From: Acanthosepion lycidas
Lineage: Eukaryota > Mollusca > Cephalopoda > Sepiida > Sepiidae
Length of the DNA: 64,000 nucleotides
Assembly (NCBI GenBank): GCA_963932145.1
Contig: OZ010596.1
Coordinates: 86,502,864-86,566,863 of the forward strand
Reading direction: 5' to 3'
Positions 50,731 through 63,171 of the stretch are shown in pieces. The notes beneath the pieces are model-generated. The model was not told where the DNA came from and made no database searches. It saw only the letters and a program-made list of their open reading frames with translations. How positions within the stretch are numbered: position 1 is the first letter of the stretch; every line of letters starts with the position of its first letter. The translations under genes and the position numbers were made by a program.

Positions 50731-51490
50731 GTGACACTAAAGCAGTAGGTAGGGGGTCACAGATTACACCAGTGGTTCCTGGCTAACTGATACAATACAA
50801 GCTTCAATCGTAGACCCATACATTATCCGCTCCCACATAGGTCACTTCCCCCACCTACAAAGAGACATTCCACCTTGATCATTTATGCCAGTAATACAGA
50901 GATTTTTTATTTTAACCTATCTTGCCACCTTTTCCTCCAGCCTCAATGGTATTACATTGTTGTCTTTTTGTTCTCTTGCAACCATATGTAGTTATATAAC
51001 ATTGACCCTAATAGTTTAATGAGTGCACTAATTTCCATGAGAGTAATTCTGGATTTTCTGAGCCACTGCATTGACCTGCCATTACTGTTTGATGATGCTA
51101 GCCATTGCATCACCTGTTTTTGAGCACCTTCAGTTGAGTCCCAAGAGGTGCTCAAGGCACAGAGCCTCTCTGAAAGAACACTTGTTCATCATGATAAGTG
51201 ATTTTTATGTAAAGCTTACAAAAAAAGAAATAAAAATTATATTTACATGTATCCACTTGTACTTTTCAACAAAAGGAAAGAAAATGCATATTTAGCTGTA
51301 ATGTGTGCATGGTGTCAACATGATTTGTTTAAAATTAATTGATTTGCTGAGGGAAAAGAATCTCCTCCAGTGGAAAGAAGTTCTATGTTGTTGCTATATT
51401 GGAGAGCATGAAAGAGAGGGAGAGGGTTCATTACTCCATCCTATTATAGTCCTGAACAGCACTACCTAAAGGATATCTTGATAGACAAAG
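50731..51490. other. Unassigned stretch
   Basis: A 67-codon minus frame at 50952-51155 has no motif; nothing else seen. Confidence 0.35.
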
Positions 51491-51499
51491 TGGATGTAA

Positions 51500-51605
51500 T
51501 TCACACATATTCATTAAGGCTATTTGCACAAAGGTGAATATAACAATCTTGACTAGAATTCAAACTTGGCTTGCTGATTTCCTATTCTGAGCTGCTACAA
51601 TTATA
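51500..51605 (-). repeat. SINE family A, truncated
   Basis: Antisense family A words: CACAAAGGTGAATATAAC, AGAATTCAAACTTGGC, CTGAGCTGCTAC. Confidence 0.55.
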
Positions 51606-51609
51606 TCAC

Positions 51610-52175
51610 TGGAAACCTCCAAACCTATTACTGAGTCTTCTTCTTCCATGTTTATATATAAGATCTGTCTGGAATATATCCAACAATTATGAATAACTAA
51701 AGGACCTATTGTGAGGTCTTTGATATAAACAGGCAGCGAAACAGATGGAATTTTACTGACCTGCATATGCTTAAAGACATGTACTTCTTTCCATGAAGTA
51801 ACTCAGCAGTGAGATGCTCTTGAGTTTACTCAGTAGCTGTTACATTTGCAATGACTGAGAAATGTGCACAGTTTTTTTTCTAAAATTTTGCATCTCCTAT
51901 ATTTCTCAGTTGCAGCCACCCCAGTTCAGATGTGGCTCCCTGGGACATTCAGACTTTTCCCAAAGCTAAAATTGCATTTGAAATGGAGGATGGTTATATA
52001 AAAAAATAGAAGGCATGCTAGGAAAGTGTGCTAAATCTCAATGAGGTTACTTTGAATGGGCCTAAGGTGACATTGCCAAAGACAGACTATTTTTTAAATT
52101 AATATTAAATGGCCAAATAATTTTCAGACAGACTTTATATGAATTTAGTATTTACTGTCATTACATGTATAATTA
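51610..52175. other. Unassigned AT-rich sequence
   Basis: No feature recognised. Confidence 0.4.
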
Positions 52176-52179
52176 ATAT

Positions 52180-52480
52180 GGCTGCATAGCTGTGTGGTTA
52201 GAATGTTCACTTTCTGACCATGAGACTTGGCATCAAATCTCAACATAGTTAATTTGTCAGGAAGGTTACTTCTTGATGTTATTGGTCTAAGGAGTTGATC
52301 ATAGCATGCAGCACCTTTGGAAAGTGCTTGAAAACCATACTACAGTTTGGCCCAAGACTTGTGAGTGAAATTTGATAGACTGAATTCAATGGTTGTGCTA
52401 ACAGGATGTCACAAGTTCAATGACCAATATTTTGAGTGCATTGACCTTGTTCAAATTGTTGATCATGCCAGATGATGCAC
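52180..52480 (+). repeat. tRNA-derived SINE, family B, copy 2
   Basis: A-box-like TAGCTGTGTGGTTAGAATG and B-box-like GGCATCAAATCTCAAC, then ACTTCTTGATGTTATTGG, AAAGTGCTTGAAAACCATAC, GTGAAATTTGATAGACTG and CATTGACCTTGTT, matching 41285-41580. Confidence 0.83.
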
Positions 52481-52484
52481 TCTC

Positions 52485-53615
52485 TTCCAGAAACTGTAAC
52501 TAAGCTGAGTTTCACTCAGCATAGTTGCAGTATAGAGCACAGATGGGTTCTGTGCATGTTGAACAAACACAAATGTGCTAGAGCAGCTGTCTGTAAAGGG
52601 GATTGGTCAACCACACTAGCAGGCATGCATACTTGAAAAATGAGCAGCCAGCCATTATATGCATAGTCATTGGAATTGTAATGTTAATAACATTTGAGAA
52701 GAATATAAGACTGCACTTCCCATACATAAAAGGTGTTTATTCACTTTTGGATTCCATCAAATTAATGTCAGCCAAATTGGCCAAATTGAGGGTATGTGGT
52801 TTCAGGTCTTCAAACATTTAATCTTTTTGTAAGGATATGAAATATGCTTCTTTTCCTCTTGTAGATTAGGCATTAATATAACTTCTTCTCATCCAGCTGT
52901 CTTAATCCTAAGTTTTTTTTGGGGGGGTCATATCCTTCATTATGTTGGTGCAACATACTTTCATGTCCAATTCTGCACTTAGTGGCTTTGAGGTGACCTA
53001 GTTCAACCCTCAAAGCTCCGATGTCCTTTGACTTTCTGGGGGTGATGCTGGTATCACTTAAAGTGAATGCTGGTTATATTGGGGTCATCACACATCAACT
53101 CTTCTTAGATCAAGATTTCTGATGGATATTAAATTCTTTTGAGATCTCTGGTATTTCCTGGATTGAATCACATAGTACAGAATGAAGAAAAGTTTCATGT
53201 ATTTGTATAATATATCCTACCTGTGATATCATGAATAACAATTATAATAATAGTAGCAATAATGGTAATAAAGATAATTATAATGAAAAGTATAACAAAA
53301 CCTGTGATTTAATTATAATAATAATAATAATAATGAAAAGATCAAACGAGAGTATATTCTTCTTAGACCCTACTTCAATCAGATTACAATAATAAAAAGT
53401 GTTATACATCTTGGAGTGGGTTAAGTTTCAAAGACGTGAATGACAAAAGTAATATTGATTGCTATGTAAGAAAATAAATTAAAAAAGCAAAAAAAAATCA
53501 ACCCAGAACTGAACAAGAGGAATGCATTGGCCACTTCAACCATTTTTCTAAAAGTACAATCAATATCATTTATCATGCTGTCACCTTTTTTTTTGACATT
53601 TTTTTTATTTCAGCC
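52485..53615. other. Unassigned stretch with (TAA)n
   Basis: A TAA/ATA-rich run lies at 53230-53335. Otherwise no gene or named element was seen. Confidence 0.4.
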
Positions 53616-53624
53616 AATTTTTTC

Positions 53625-54300
53625 TTGTGCATCAGAAGCTAAAGTAATTGATAACCATGTTTTATGCAAATTGCTCTCTGAGGAAAAGAAAATGGTGTAC
53701 TTGAATTAAAAAACAGAAGAGTCAAAAATATGTATTTTTATTTGCTATTTAAAATGGATTTAAGCAAATGAAACTTGTAGGTCTTAGTGAGGGGCATACT
53801 TCTTCGAACCTTGTAGCTGGTGCTATAGAATCACAAAGAACTGTACCAATTCACTTGTGGACTAACAACAGCAGCAACAACTAAAATGGATATCACATGT
53901 AACATAAAGAGAAAATAATGATATAATCAAGATGTTGACATTCCATACTGCTTCAAACTAAAGGTTAGGAAGGAAACTCCCATCAATACTGGAAAAAGTG
54001 ATAACAGTAGACTTGAGAAATCTATTTTCATGAAAAAATTTTAAGAGAAAGATTTTATGAACTTAAACAGAAAATAGCACAGGCTGCTTGATTAATGAAT
54101 GTCAAATGTTTCTGGATAAGAGAAAAGCTGATATTAACATTACTATAAAAAAAGGATCATAGCCTTCACTGAAAAGCTGCAGCAATTGATAGCCATGTTC
54201 TATACAAAATGGTCCCTGAACAAAAGAAAATGGTATATATGAATTAGGAAAAGAACAATCAAAAATATCTATCTTTTATTTACTATTTCATTTTTTTAAA
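53625..54300. repeat. Direct repeat pair plus inverted partner of 45.9 kb
   Basis: 53630-53760 and 54175-54300 share AATTGATAACCATGTT/AATTGATAGCCATGTT, AAAGAAAATGGT and TCAAAAATAT in order. Between them, 53855-54130 is the inverted partner of 45890-46135. A related word set appears at 6340-6425 (GATATTACTGTTAGTATAAA, GGATCATAACCT). Confidence 0.65.
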
Positions 54301-54745
54301 ACTCCACCCAAGCAACTCAAGGTCGAAGGCTACCAAATGATGTGTGATATGAATGTAAAAAGTGAGGATAAGGTGGATAGATTACTGATTGCCACTTGTC
54401 TTGAAAAGGTTTAGACTGTAGTGTAAAATGAATTATCCTTGTTGGAGTCCATTCTACAAAGAAACAGTTTACAAGAAAATGCTTTATGATGCTTTCTCCT
54501 TACATTTGAAATATGGAGGAAATGAGGGTGATTCAACTCCTTGGAGGTAGTGTGGTGTAAGAGTCTGGACTGGTGGAATAAAAGAATAATGCTCATTTGC
54601 ACATTTACTAATTGTGGATCAAGAAGCTTGTGCTGTTGTCTCTCTGGAAAAGTTGCTGTAGTCTAGAGAACTCTATCAAGGATTTTCTGCCATATTTAAA
54701 TGATCAGTCCAGGACTCATTTTTGGCTGCCAAAATCTTAACAATA
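54301..54745. other. Unassigned stretch
   Basis: No recognised element; runs up to the GATA/GAGA array. Confidence 0.4.
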
Positions 54746-54749
54746 CATA

Positions 54750-55740
54750 CATGCATACATACAGATAGATAAAAAAAAAATAAATAGATGAAAAGAGAGA
54801 AACAGGTAAGAACAGATTGTGTTAGATAGAGAGAGATAAGAACACACTGAGGTAGATAGATCTGAATAATGAGATAGAGAGAGAGATGAAGATAAACAGA
54901 GACAGAGAGAAATACAAACACACTGAGAGAGACAGATAAATATGAAAATACTGAGAGAGAGAAAAAAAACTGAAATTGAGAAATCCGAATACATTGAGAT
55001 AGATACATAGATAGATATGAGTAGAGGAAGAGGGAGAGATGAACAAAGATAGAGAAAAATACAAACTTACTATGACAGATAAACAGATATGAAAATACTG
55101 AGAAAGAGAGAGATAGGACATACTGAGATACAGTAAGATAGAAATATGAACACACTGAGATAGACACATAGACAGGTATGAACAGAATGAGAGAGAGAGA
55201 GAAAGAGATAAATAAACAGATTTAGATATAGAGAAAAATACAGACTGATATAAATAGATATAAAAATACTGAGAGAGAGAGAGAACAGACTGAGTAGGCT
55301 GAGAGAGAGAGAAATATGAACACACTTAGATAGATACATTGATATGAGCAGACAGAGAGAAAAAGACACAGATGAACAGACAGATAAAGAATAAAATACA
55401 AACACACTGAGATCGATAGACAAACAGATACAGAATGAGAGAGAGAGAGAGAGAGATGAACACACTGAGATAAATGGATAGATATGAAAACTGAGATAGA
55501 AATAGAGAAATGGAGATGAAAAAAGATTGATAGAGAAATACACACACACACACTGAGTCAGACAGATGGATAAATATGAAAATACTGAGAGAATGAGAGA
55601 GAAAAAACTGAGAGAGAAAAACTGAGAGAGAAAAACTGAGAGAGAGAAGACACTGAGATAAACAGATACATAGATGTGAGCAGATTGAAAGAGAGAAAAA
55701 TGAATAGATATAGTGAAAAATATGAACACAGATAGATATT
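54750..55740. repeat. GATA/GAGA-rich minisatellite
   Basis: About 1 kb of irregular tandem units built from GATAGATA, GAGAGAGAGA, ATACAAACACACTGAGATAG and ATATGAAAATACTGAGAG. The array meets the RTE fragment at about 55745. Its long Ser/Leu/Phe-rich minus-strand frames are a by-product of TCTC/TATC triplets. Confidence 0.92.
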
Positions 55741-55744
55741 TTAA

Positions 55745-56760
55745 GACAACAGCATTCTGAAAATGATTGAGTCTAATCAGACATTCAACTTAGTGAGCCA
55801 CATAACAAAAGTTATCATCTAAATTTTGTTGAATAGAGCGTGTAGCAGATTTAAAAGTGAAATAGAACAAGAACTGTGCAGTTCCATTAAAGACTCTGGA
55901 ATAAGGAATGTGATATTTATGCCCAGAAGGATATCAGAAAGACCAATAAATATGCCTGATTTATTTGGAAAGGATACTAGAATAATCCAGAATTCAGTCA
56001 ATACACAAAAACAGAAAGGGCTATAAGACAAGGATATGTCTTCGCACCAGACTTATTCAAACTTTACAGTGAAGCAATCCTGAGAGAATTGGAACTCCTA
56101 CCACAATCTTAACAACATTAGAGATGCAGATGACACAATGTTGATAGCAGACATAGAAAGGAAACAATCAGAATTCCTACAGTAAAGGAAAGTAAGAAAA
56201 AAGGACTAAACATCAATTGTAAAAAAAATAAAATATATGGTTGTTAGCAAAAGGAACACCCCATAATATTAACTATGAATTGGAAACACCAAAATCAAGA
56301 AAGTAGAAAAATTTAAATATCTAGGAATAGAGGACAGAAAATGCAATACTAAAATCCAAAGCCACTTTGGGATAGTGAAAGATGCCTTCCAAAAGCTAAG
56401 CAAAGTATTAAGAAACAGAAAGATTTAATCAGCAACAAAGAAAAGAATGTTATGTAATATCAGTCCTCCTATATGATAACTGATTGCTAGTCAATTTCAC
56501 CACAAATGAAGAAGAGACTTGAGGCAAAAAAACATGAGTTTCTACAGAAGGATGCTGAGAATACTCTGGACTCAATATATGAGCAATGATGATGTTTTAG
56601 GAAAAATGGAAACACAAAGAACACTTATACTTAACATCAGAAAGAGGCAGTTGAAACTTCTAGGGCAGTTAAGAGGAAAGAGGGTGCAGGGATACAGAAG
56701 GCAATCACCTTCCTTTGGTGGAGAGACAAGTTACATGGGTCATGTCATGGCTGCTTAGTG
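55745..56760 (+). pseudogene. RTE-type LINE reverse transcriptase fragment
   Basis: Plus strand in order: LNRACSRFKSEIEQEL and KDSGIRNVIFMPRRISERPI (RT fingers), a degenerate GYVFAPDLFKLYSEAIL-like part, an altered palm box near 56120 (ADDTMLIADIER after a frame change), then the KLSKVLRNRK-like part, LRRMLRILWTQYMSNDDVLG and TLILNIRKRQLKLLGQL. The whole central and C-terminal RTE protein can be followed with several frame breaks. Immediately preceded by the GATA/GAGA array. Confidence 0.9.
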
Positions 56761-57515
56761 ATGTCCCTTTATACAGTGATGAAAGTGATAAGTTACTCTG
56801 TCAGTAAAAGCTTATTGGTGTCAAAACACACGTGTTTGTTCATTCTTCCCCAGTTTCTACCTGGGGCAGCCAGCTGCCAAATGCTACAGCTTACAAGTCT
56901 ATGATGCTGCTTCCTTCTGGGAATATGTCTTCCCGAGACATGGAAAGAAACTATGGCTCACAAATCTTTATCCCATGATTCACCATTTCCCCTTTGTGGA
57001 ATTTGTCCTTGCCTAGGATATAATAGATGAATCTGGAGTCTTAAACATGGCTTTTCCAAAAACACGGAAGAATCTCCATATTTAAGATATGTAAGATTTT
57101 TGATTCTCCTTACACTCTGCTTGCTGTGTACATATATTATATATTATTCTCCACATGGCATATGTGTATATATGTATATATAGTTTTGTGTATGTCTTAA
57201 TGGTATAAAAGTCTCTCTGAGAACAAAACATATCTGTCACTCCTTTTCCTTTCAGCTATTCTGTTCCATCTGTGAACTACAATGTTATTATATGATAGAT
57301 ATAATAATGCCCATAATAGGGGAAATGAAAATGGGAGAATACAATCTTTCTTCCATAGCTCTCTCCTGTTATAAGGGCTTAGAAAGTTTATTACTCACAG
57401 GATATATTGAAGGCAAGAAGAAGAGAGGAAAGTAGTACATAACCTGCCTAACAAGCTTGTGTATATGATTGTGTATATGGTTGGCAGATCAGGGATAGAA
57501 GAGATAGCAAAAATA
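56761..57515. other. Unassigned stretch with TATAAAAG
   Basis: A TATAAAAG word (57204-57211) followed by a balanced-composition segment, preceded by GC-richer DNA at 56840-57020. It might be a solo LTR, but no matching partner or target duplication was found. Confidence 0.25.
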
Positions 57516-57519
57516 TAAA

Positions 57520-57990
57520 CTTTAATGTGATAGGTCCTGATCTGGCATCTAGTCTACAGTCACTTTCTCACAGATGTGCTGTGGCTTCCCTTTGTCTCTT
57601 CTACAAATATTTTCACAGCAACTGTTCCAATGAGCAACTTTTGCCAGTTCCAAGACTGCATGAATTTAAGCGAGCTACTAGGCTGTTATCTCAGTCCCAC
57701 CTTTTCACTGTCAAAATGGTTAAATGTAACCATCTCTTCTACTCAAACAGCTTCTTCTCTCACACTTCCCACCTGTGGAACTCCCTTCCCCTTGCTGGCT
57801 TCCCCGATAACTATAATTTTCAAATATTTAAGTATAATGTCAATCAACATCTGATACCTTGATCTTGTTCCCCATTCTTCTCCGTATCCTAAAATATACC
57901 TCTTTACTCTTGTTCTCAATCCTCTGTAACCCCTTGCATGCTAGTGGCACTCATGGCTTGCTTGGGGTGAATTGTTTTAAAAAAAAAAAG
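57520..57990 (+). pseudogene. LINE reverse transcriptase C-terminus with 3' tail
   Basis: A 111-codon frame carries LASSLQSLSHRCAVASLCLF, YKYFHSNCSNEQL, RLHEFKRATRLLSQSHLFTV, NSFFSHTSHLWNSLPLAGFP and FKYNVNQHL, the complete C-terminal block of the I/Jockey-type LINE also seen antisense at 4476. The 3' end reads CTTGCATGCTAGTGGCACTC then GCTTGCTTGGGGTGAATTG and poly(A). 5' truncated at about 57520. Confidence 0.9.
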
Positions 57991-57999
57991 GTACAAAGG

Positions 58000-60590
58000 A
58001 CAGAAAATTTTGGAGAGCCATTAACGACAATGTCTTGGAGGTGTATGGTATGTAGAAGAAAATGAAGAAGAAAAAAAGGGTAGTGATAACCAAATAATAC
58101 AATATAATTTCAGCCAAATAACCATTCAATTTTTGTTTTAATGATACAGCTTTGGGTCAGTAATTAAAAAGCAGAACATCATGTCTACCTATTGTTTATA
58201 GATGGGCCCTTACATTTCTACCATTTCAGTTTTTCTAAAATATAACCATGCCATAATAAGAAGAAAAATAAAATACAGAGCAACTAAACTAGATAAAATT
58301 TATGAAAACTGTTAACGCTTCAATCAACACAAATTCAAAACCAAAAATTAAAATTTCTGAGACAAACTGTTGTTAAATTTATTGATTCTCTAAGACTTAC
58401 CTTGCTTTTCTTGTCTTTTACACCCTGATTCAGCTGATATGCTTTCTGGCCTTCCTCAAGTATCGGTTACATTAGATAACCCAATAATATTTCTATAATG
58501 TACGTTCCATATATAAAAAATATTTATCTAACCCTGACAAATAGTGTATCTGCAAAACTTGAAATCAGAAAGATAAGTCCTTTGAACTTTGAACTACTGC
58601 CCGTCTATTTTTTTAATATTAAGAACTGTTTACAAATATCTGCTCACCTTTAAACATGTTAAATTTCAGTGATTTACTGGACTACGTGTTTTGTTAGGTG
58701 TTAACAATATGTATTATTATTATTATTATTATTTCTATATATATAATATTTCTATATTACTACTATCCATTAATCTGAAAGATAATCATGACACAATAAA
58801 AAAAACACAGAAGTAAACCAAGAAATTTTACAGAAATAGTTAATTCTTGAATCAAAACAAAATTATGTAAGGTTTTAGATAGAACACTCCACCTAGGGAG
58901 CAGATAAGTGAGGTGAGTTAATGCCCTTGGCATAGTAGAAATAACCAAGATGGATTAAAGCCCTTGCCACAGTTAGATACCAGTCCAGTCCAGAGAAAAG
59001 GTTAGAGCAACATGTGCTGTAAACAACATCCAGATTCACACCATGGTGAACAAAGATATTCATAGATGGTAGATGATGACCTCACTTCACCTTAGCTCAA
59101 AAGGTAATAATCTTGTAGAGTGCAAACCTCATTGACTGTAAGTACCATATTTATGTCATGTTATATGGTTGTTTTACATTGTTGCATTTAATAAAAACGG
59201 CAAATATATTTTGGCACCGTTCTTTTCATTTCCCTTTAGTATCTTATATTTATTCTTGTTTTGAAACTCTTTGGGGTAGGGAGACATTATAAAATAACAA
59301 CCCAACAATCAAGGCCTAAAAATAAAACTTTTTGGATAAACTGTTGTTATTCCCAATGCAGTTTCCTTGCCTTTCATGATGTTTTTTTCACACTATTTCA
59401 ACCAATATGATTTCTGGCCTTCTTTTTTTCTATATATATATAAAAAAAACTATTATGCTTAATGTTTATATTTTCTTGATTCCAAATGAAAACTTGGAAA
59501 TTTTCTAATGTATTTCAGTGATATTCTCTTCTCTCTTCAAAATCATAGTTTATAATTATAGTTTAGATATATATAAAAAAAAGCATCAGTTTAAACTGAT
59601 ACCATGAGGATATGGATTAAACTGACATCTTTTTTTTCCATATATTGTGACATTTGTATAAAGTTCATATTTTCTTGATTTCAAATAAAACTTCCATTTT
59701 CCAACATATTTCAGTGTAATTTACACTTTTCAAAAATTACAGTTACTTTTGATATATGAAAAAAATGTGTCAGTTTAAACAGACACCAGGCACAACTTTA
59801 AGTCTAGAGATGTTAAAACAAAATCTTTTTGACACATAATTCTGATACCTATTAAATAATTCACTCAATATTATTCCTTTGGTAAACGAAAAACTTCTGT
59901 AACTATTGGAAATGGTAAAAAGTTTAATCTAAAATTTTCAATATCAAAAAATTCAAGTGGGTAATAATGGAGACACTGTTCAAGATTAGAAAATTTGGAA
60001 ATTAATAAGAAATATGGTCATCATTTTTTCAAATATTGATGATTTATCATATACTTATATGCATTCAAAACCAGACATGATTATTCAGATGTTATTGTAT
60101 GACTGATCAAAATGTGGCTGATTGTAACATGTCAGAGTTTGACTGACATCTAATCCCGAGTAATCAACTGTTTTATTTTTTCATGCAATTCTTGAAGCAC
60201 TGCAATTTGATTGGTTAAGCAAAAAAAAATTACAATTTTATTTGGGTCATAAAAAAAACCAAAAAAACTCAGTTAATAAGAAAATGTATCAATGTAAAAG
60301 CAATTTGCATAAAATCATTTTTCTCACTTGACGAAAAAAAAATTGAGTCATGTCAATGAAATATATATAAAAAAAATAGACAAATTTGACAAGCAAGTTT
60401 CAGAATTTTGAAAAATATGTTAGATGTAAATGAATATTTATCTATTAAAATTAAATAAAATCACATGATTACATAATCCAACATTAGCCTCTTGTTGAAT
60501 GTTGATTTTTCCAATTACAGTCAACACTGTTTGACTGGTGAACTTTATTTTGCTATTAATATTTTTTCTAACTTATATCAATTGAAAATA
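58000..60590. other. AT-rich stretch with diverged internal duplications
   Basis: No gene. Old direct duplications are visible: 58245-58450 with 58785-58880 and 59290-59430 (AACTGTTGTTA, TTTCTGGCCTTC words), and 59460-59600 with 59660-59800 (ATTTTCTTGATT, TATTTCAGTG, CAGTTTAAAC words). The pieces suggest a decayed repeat about 205-500 bp long present several times. Confidence 0.5.
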
Positions 60591-60593
60591 TGG

Positions 60594-60830
60594 TTATATA
60601 TTCCTATCTGTCATTTGTATTGCTATTATTGATATCATTCTAAGCCTAGATATCACATTCCTTATTCCAGTGTCATTAATGAAACTGCACAATTCTTGTC
60701 CTATTTCAGCTCTAATACTTCTATACACTCTATTCATCAAAATTTGGAAGATAAGATTTGTTATATGATTCATTAGGCTGATTGTTCGATTAGACTTAAT
60801 TGATTTCAGAATACTCATATCTATCTCAGT
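60594..60830 (-). pseudogene. RTE-type RT fragment beside GATA/GAGA array
   Basis: Minus frame: SLMNHITNLIFQILMNRVYR, RAEIGQELCSFINDTGIRNV. It covers the same RT part as 55790-55950 and starts at almost the same codon after the minisatellite. Confidence 0.88.
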
Positions 60831-60978
60831 CTCCTCATATATATCTATCTGTCTCAATTGCTATCTACCTCAGTCTCTTCATAATCTATCTATCAATCTC
60901 AGCCTGTTTCTATATATCTCAGTCTCTTAATATCTTTCTACACCAGTCTCTTCATATCTGTTTATCTCAGTCTGTTTA

Positions 60979-61023
<45 letters not shown>

Positions 61024-61255
61024 CAGAGTGTTCATCTCTCTCTCTCTCTCAGTATCAATCTATCTCAGTGTGTTCATATTTTTTTAAGTCTGTTCAGCTA
61101 TCACTTTTTCTTTTTCAGTCTGCTCATATCTATGTATCTATCTCAGTGTGTTCATATTTCTCTCTCTCGATCTCTATTTGTTCAGTCTGTTCTCTCTCTC
61201 TCTCTCTCTCTCAGCATTTTCATATCTATCTATCGATCTATTTGCATCTTATATA
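60830..61255. repeat. GATA/GAGA-rich minisatellite, inverted partner
   Basis: TATC and CTCT units with CTCAGTGTGTTCATAT words, the reverse complement of the array at 54750-55740, including a perfect (TATC)n run at 60980-61022. Confidence 0.92.
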
Positions 61256-61259
61256 AAAT

Positions 61260-61790
61260 GGATACAAATATGCTTAGATATACAAACATATTTTAGACTG
61301 ATACAAGCTAGAAATATAAAATAAATTAAATAAATATATATTGCTTTTAAAAGTTTTAAAAGAAGTATATATGAATTATTAGGGAGAAAAAAATAAACAT
61401 TAGTTTTATAGTTGTTCATATACTGTTAATTTTTTATGGAAACAAGCAAAGTTGAAGAATATTTCTCTTGGTCAAAAGGAAATATGCAACAATATAAGTA
61501 ACTACAGGTAGTTTATACTTACCTTGTCACCTTCTATATTGCTATAAAATGTATATAATCAAATACATAAAAAAATTGGTATATTTTTTAAATAGAAATT
61601 TGAAAACAGAGAGAAAAATATAACAGATTGCTAAAACCTGAGAAAAGGTGGAATTACCAAACAATGTTGTTGAAAAAAAGTCCATTGAAATGGATGAAAA
61701 CTCAATGACTGAAAGATACTCTTTAAGTAAACAAGGTTGAGCTATTAATAAATTAATTTTAAGAAGTTGTTAATAATAATAATGAAGAAT
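61260..61790. other. Unassigned AT-rich sequence
   Basis: No feature recognised. Confidence 0.4.
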
Positions 61791-61799
61791 ACAATCACT

Positions 61800-62470
61800 G
61801 CCAATGGTATAGTGGCATCCCATCTGTATTGGTGCCTATATCAGAAGTATGAACTTGAAGACAAACAGAAATGGTGCCGCCACAAACCAGAGAAGGTGAC
61901 TGAAAATGACCAAGTTGAGATTCTTATGGGATTTCAACATGAAAACAGATGGCATATTTGAAACCACAAAACCAGACATTAGAGACATTGAAAAGAAAAA
62001 AGCAAGAAAATGCCTTCTCATTGATGTGGCTGTTCCTGGTGGCTATAATATCAAGGTTAAAGAAAATGAAAAGCTTAAAAAGTATACTGACCTCTATATT
62101 GAGGTTGCAAGAGTGTGGGTCATTCAGACCACTATTGTTCCAGTATTCATTGGGATGTTGGGGTCTATACCACAGAACATAAAGACCTACATTAAGCAAA
62201 TTAGAATAAAGCAGAGTATGCCTCCCCATCAATGTGGCAGTTTGTGGTGATCATAATATTAAGATCAAAGAAATTGACAAGCTCCTGAAATACAATACAC
62301 CTCTGAAGTGAAGTAGCCAGAAAGTGGAACAATCAGGCCACTATTGTCTCAGTTATCATTGGAGTTTTGTGGTCTACACAATCAAACCATAAAAAAATCA
62401 GAATAAAGCCTCCAGAAGTCTATTGCTTTGCACTGCAAATATTCTGCAAAAGGTGCTATCTCTTTGAGGT
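61800..62470 (+). pseudogene. LINE-type C-terminal nuclease-like domain, partly duplicated
   Basis: Across frames the plus strand reads VTENDQVEILMGFQHENRWH, KPDIRDIEKKKARKCLLIDVAVPGG-like segments (Pro-Asp, then Asp-Val-Ala-Val-Pro), KKYTDLYIEVARVW and TTIVPVFIGMLGSIPQNIK. This pattern (R/K-P-D, a spaced Asp in IIDVAIP, then K-Y-x-D-L) is familiar from the C-terminal region of several non-LTR elements and looks like a restriction-type nuclease fold; the exact clade is uncertain. From about 62228 a second, more decayed copy of the IDVAVP-to-IGMLGS segment follows, about 210 bp after the first. Confidence 0.6.
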
Positions 62471-62489
62471 TGTTCAACCTTTTTCTTTT

Positions 62490-62920
62490 TACATCCTGTG
62501 CTAGACCCAGGGGCCACTCAAGGTAGAGGGTTATATTAAGGGGCAGTTTATATGGGCAGGAGGGGAAGATAACATTGAATAGGTTAAGAGTGTAGTAACC
62601 AGGGAGACATCCTCTTGGGAATCTGTTCCATAGAGTAGTAGTTCACGGGAAGAGAGCTGTTCAAGAGGAACTTATTTCTCTTTGATGGAATACGGGTGGG
62701 TTTGCTACAATGTAAGTGGCATGGCTGGTCTTAGCCGGGAAGGTAGAACCAAGGAATGTAGTTTGTCTGTGCACTTTTCATGGAAGTAGTGATAGAGGAA
62801 TGAGAGGCCTGTGAAGAACGACCATAATACAAGATCTCTGATTGAAAAACCACACAGAAAAAGAGATGATGATAATAATAATAGTAAGGCCCTGATGCTT
62901 CATCAGACACAGATCTCAAG
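62490..62920 (-). pseudogene. LINE C-terminus, second family
   Basis: Minus strand: SSQASHSSITTSMKSAQTNY, a shift, HATYIVANPPVFHQREISSS, a stop, TTTLWNRFPRGCLPGYYTLN. The spacing and L-W-N-R-F-P block are those of LINE C-termini. Homologous to 24150-24480. Confidence 0.6.
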
Positions 62921-62924
62921 GCTT

Positions 62925-63170
62925 CTGATCTTAAATGATTGGATGTTTTAATACATATGTTTTGTTTTCATGAATTAAGATGGACTACAGTAGCTATTCC
63001 ATTCATTTTCAGATTTCTTTGTTTGATGCCTGACTATAACCAGTTTGGCTTTCATAATAGGTATATTTGATTTATTTGTATCACTTTGTTGGTATGATGC
63101 TCTCTCACTCAATATTAATAATAATATAGACAAAATACACTAGAATAATAAATGCTATTTATGTGAGACA
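62925..63170. other. Unassigned AT-rich sequence
   Basis: No feature recognised. Confidence 0.4.
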
Positions 63171-63171
63171 T

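Noticed and set aside
54676-55729. Long minus-strand open frames of 160-220 codons, rich in Ser, Leu and Phe
   Set aside because: They arise from TCTC/TATC triplets of the GATA/GAGA minisatellite, overlap one another in several frames and have no domain.
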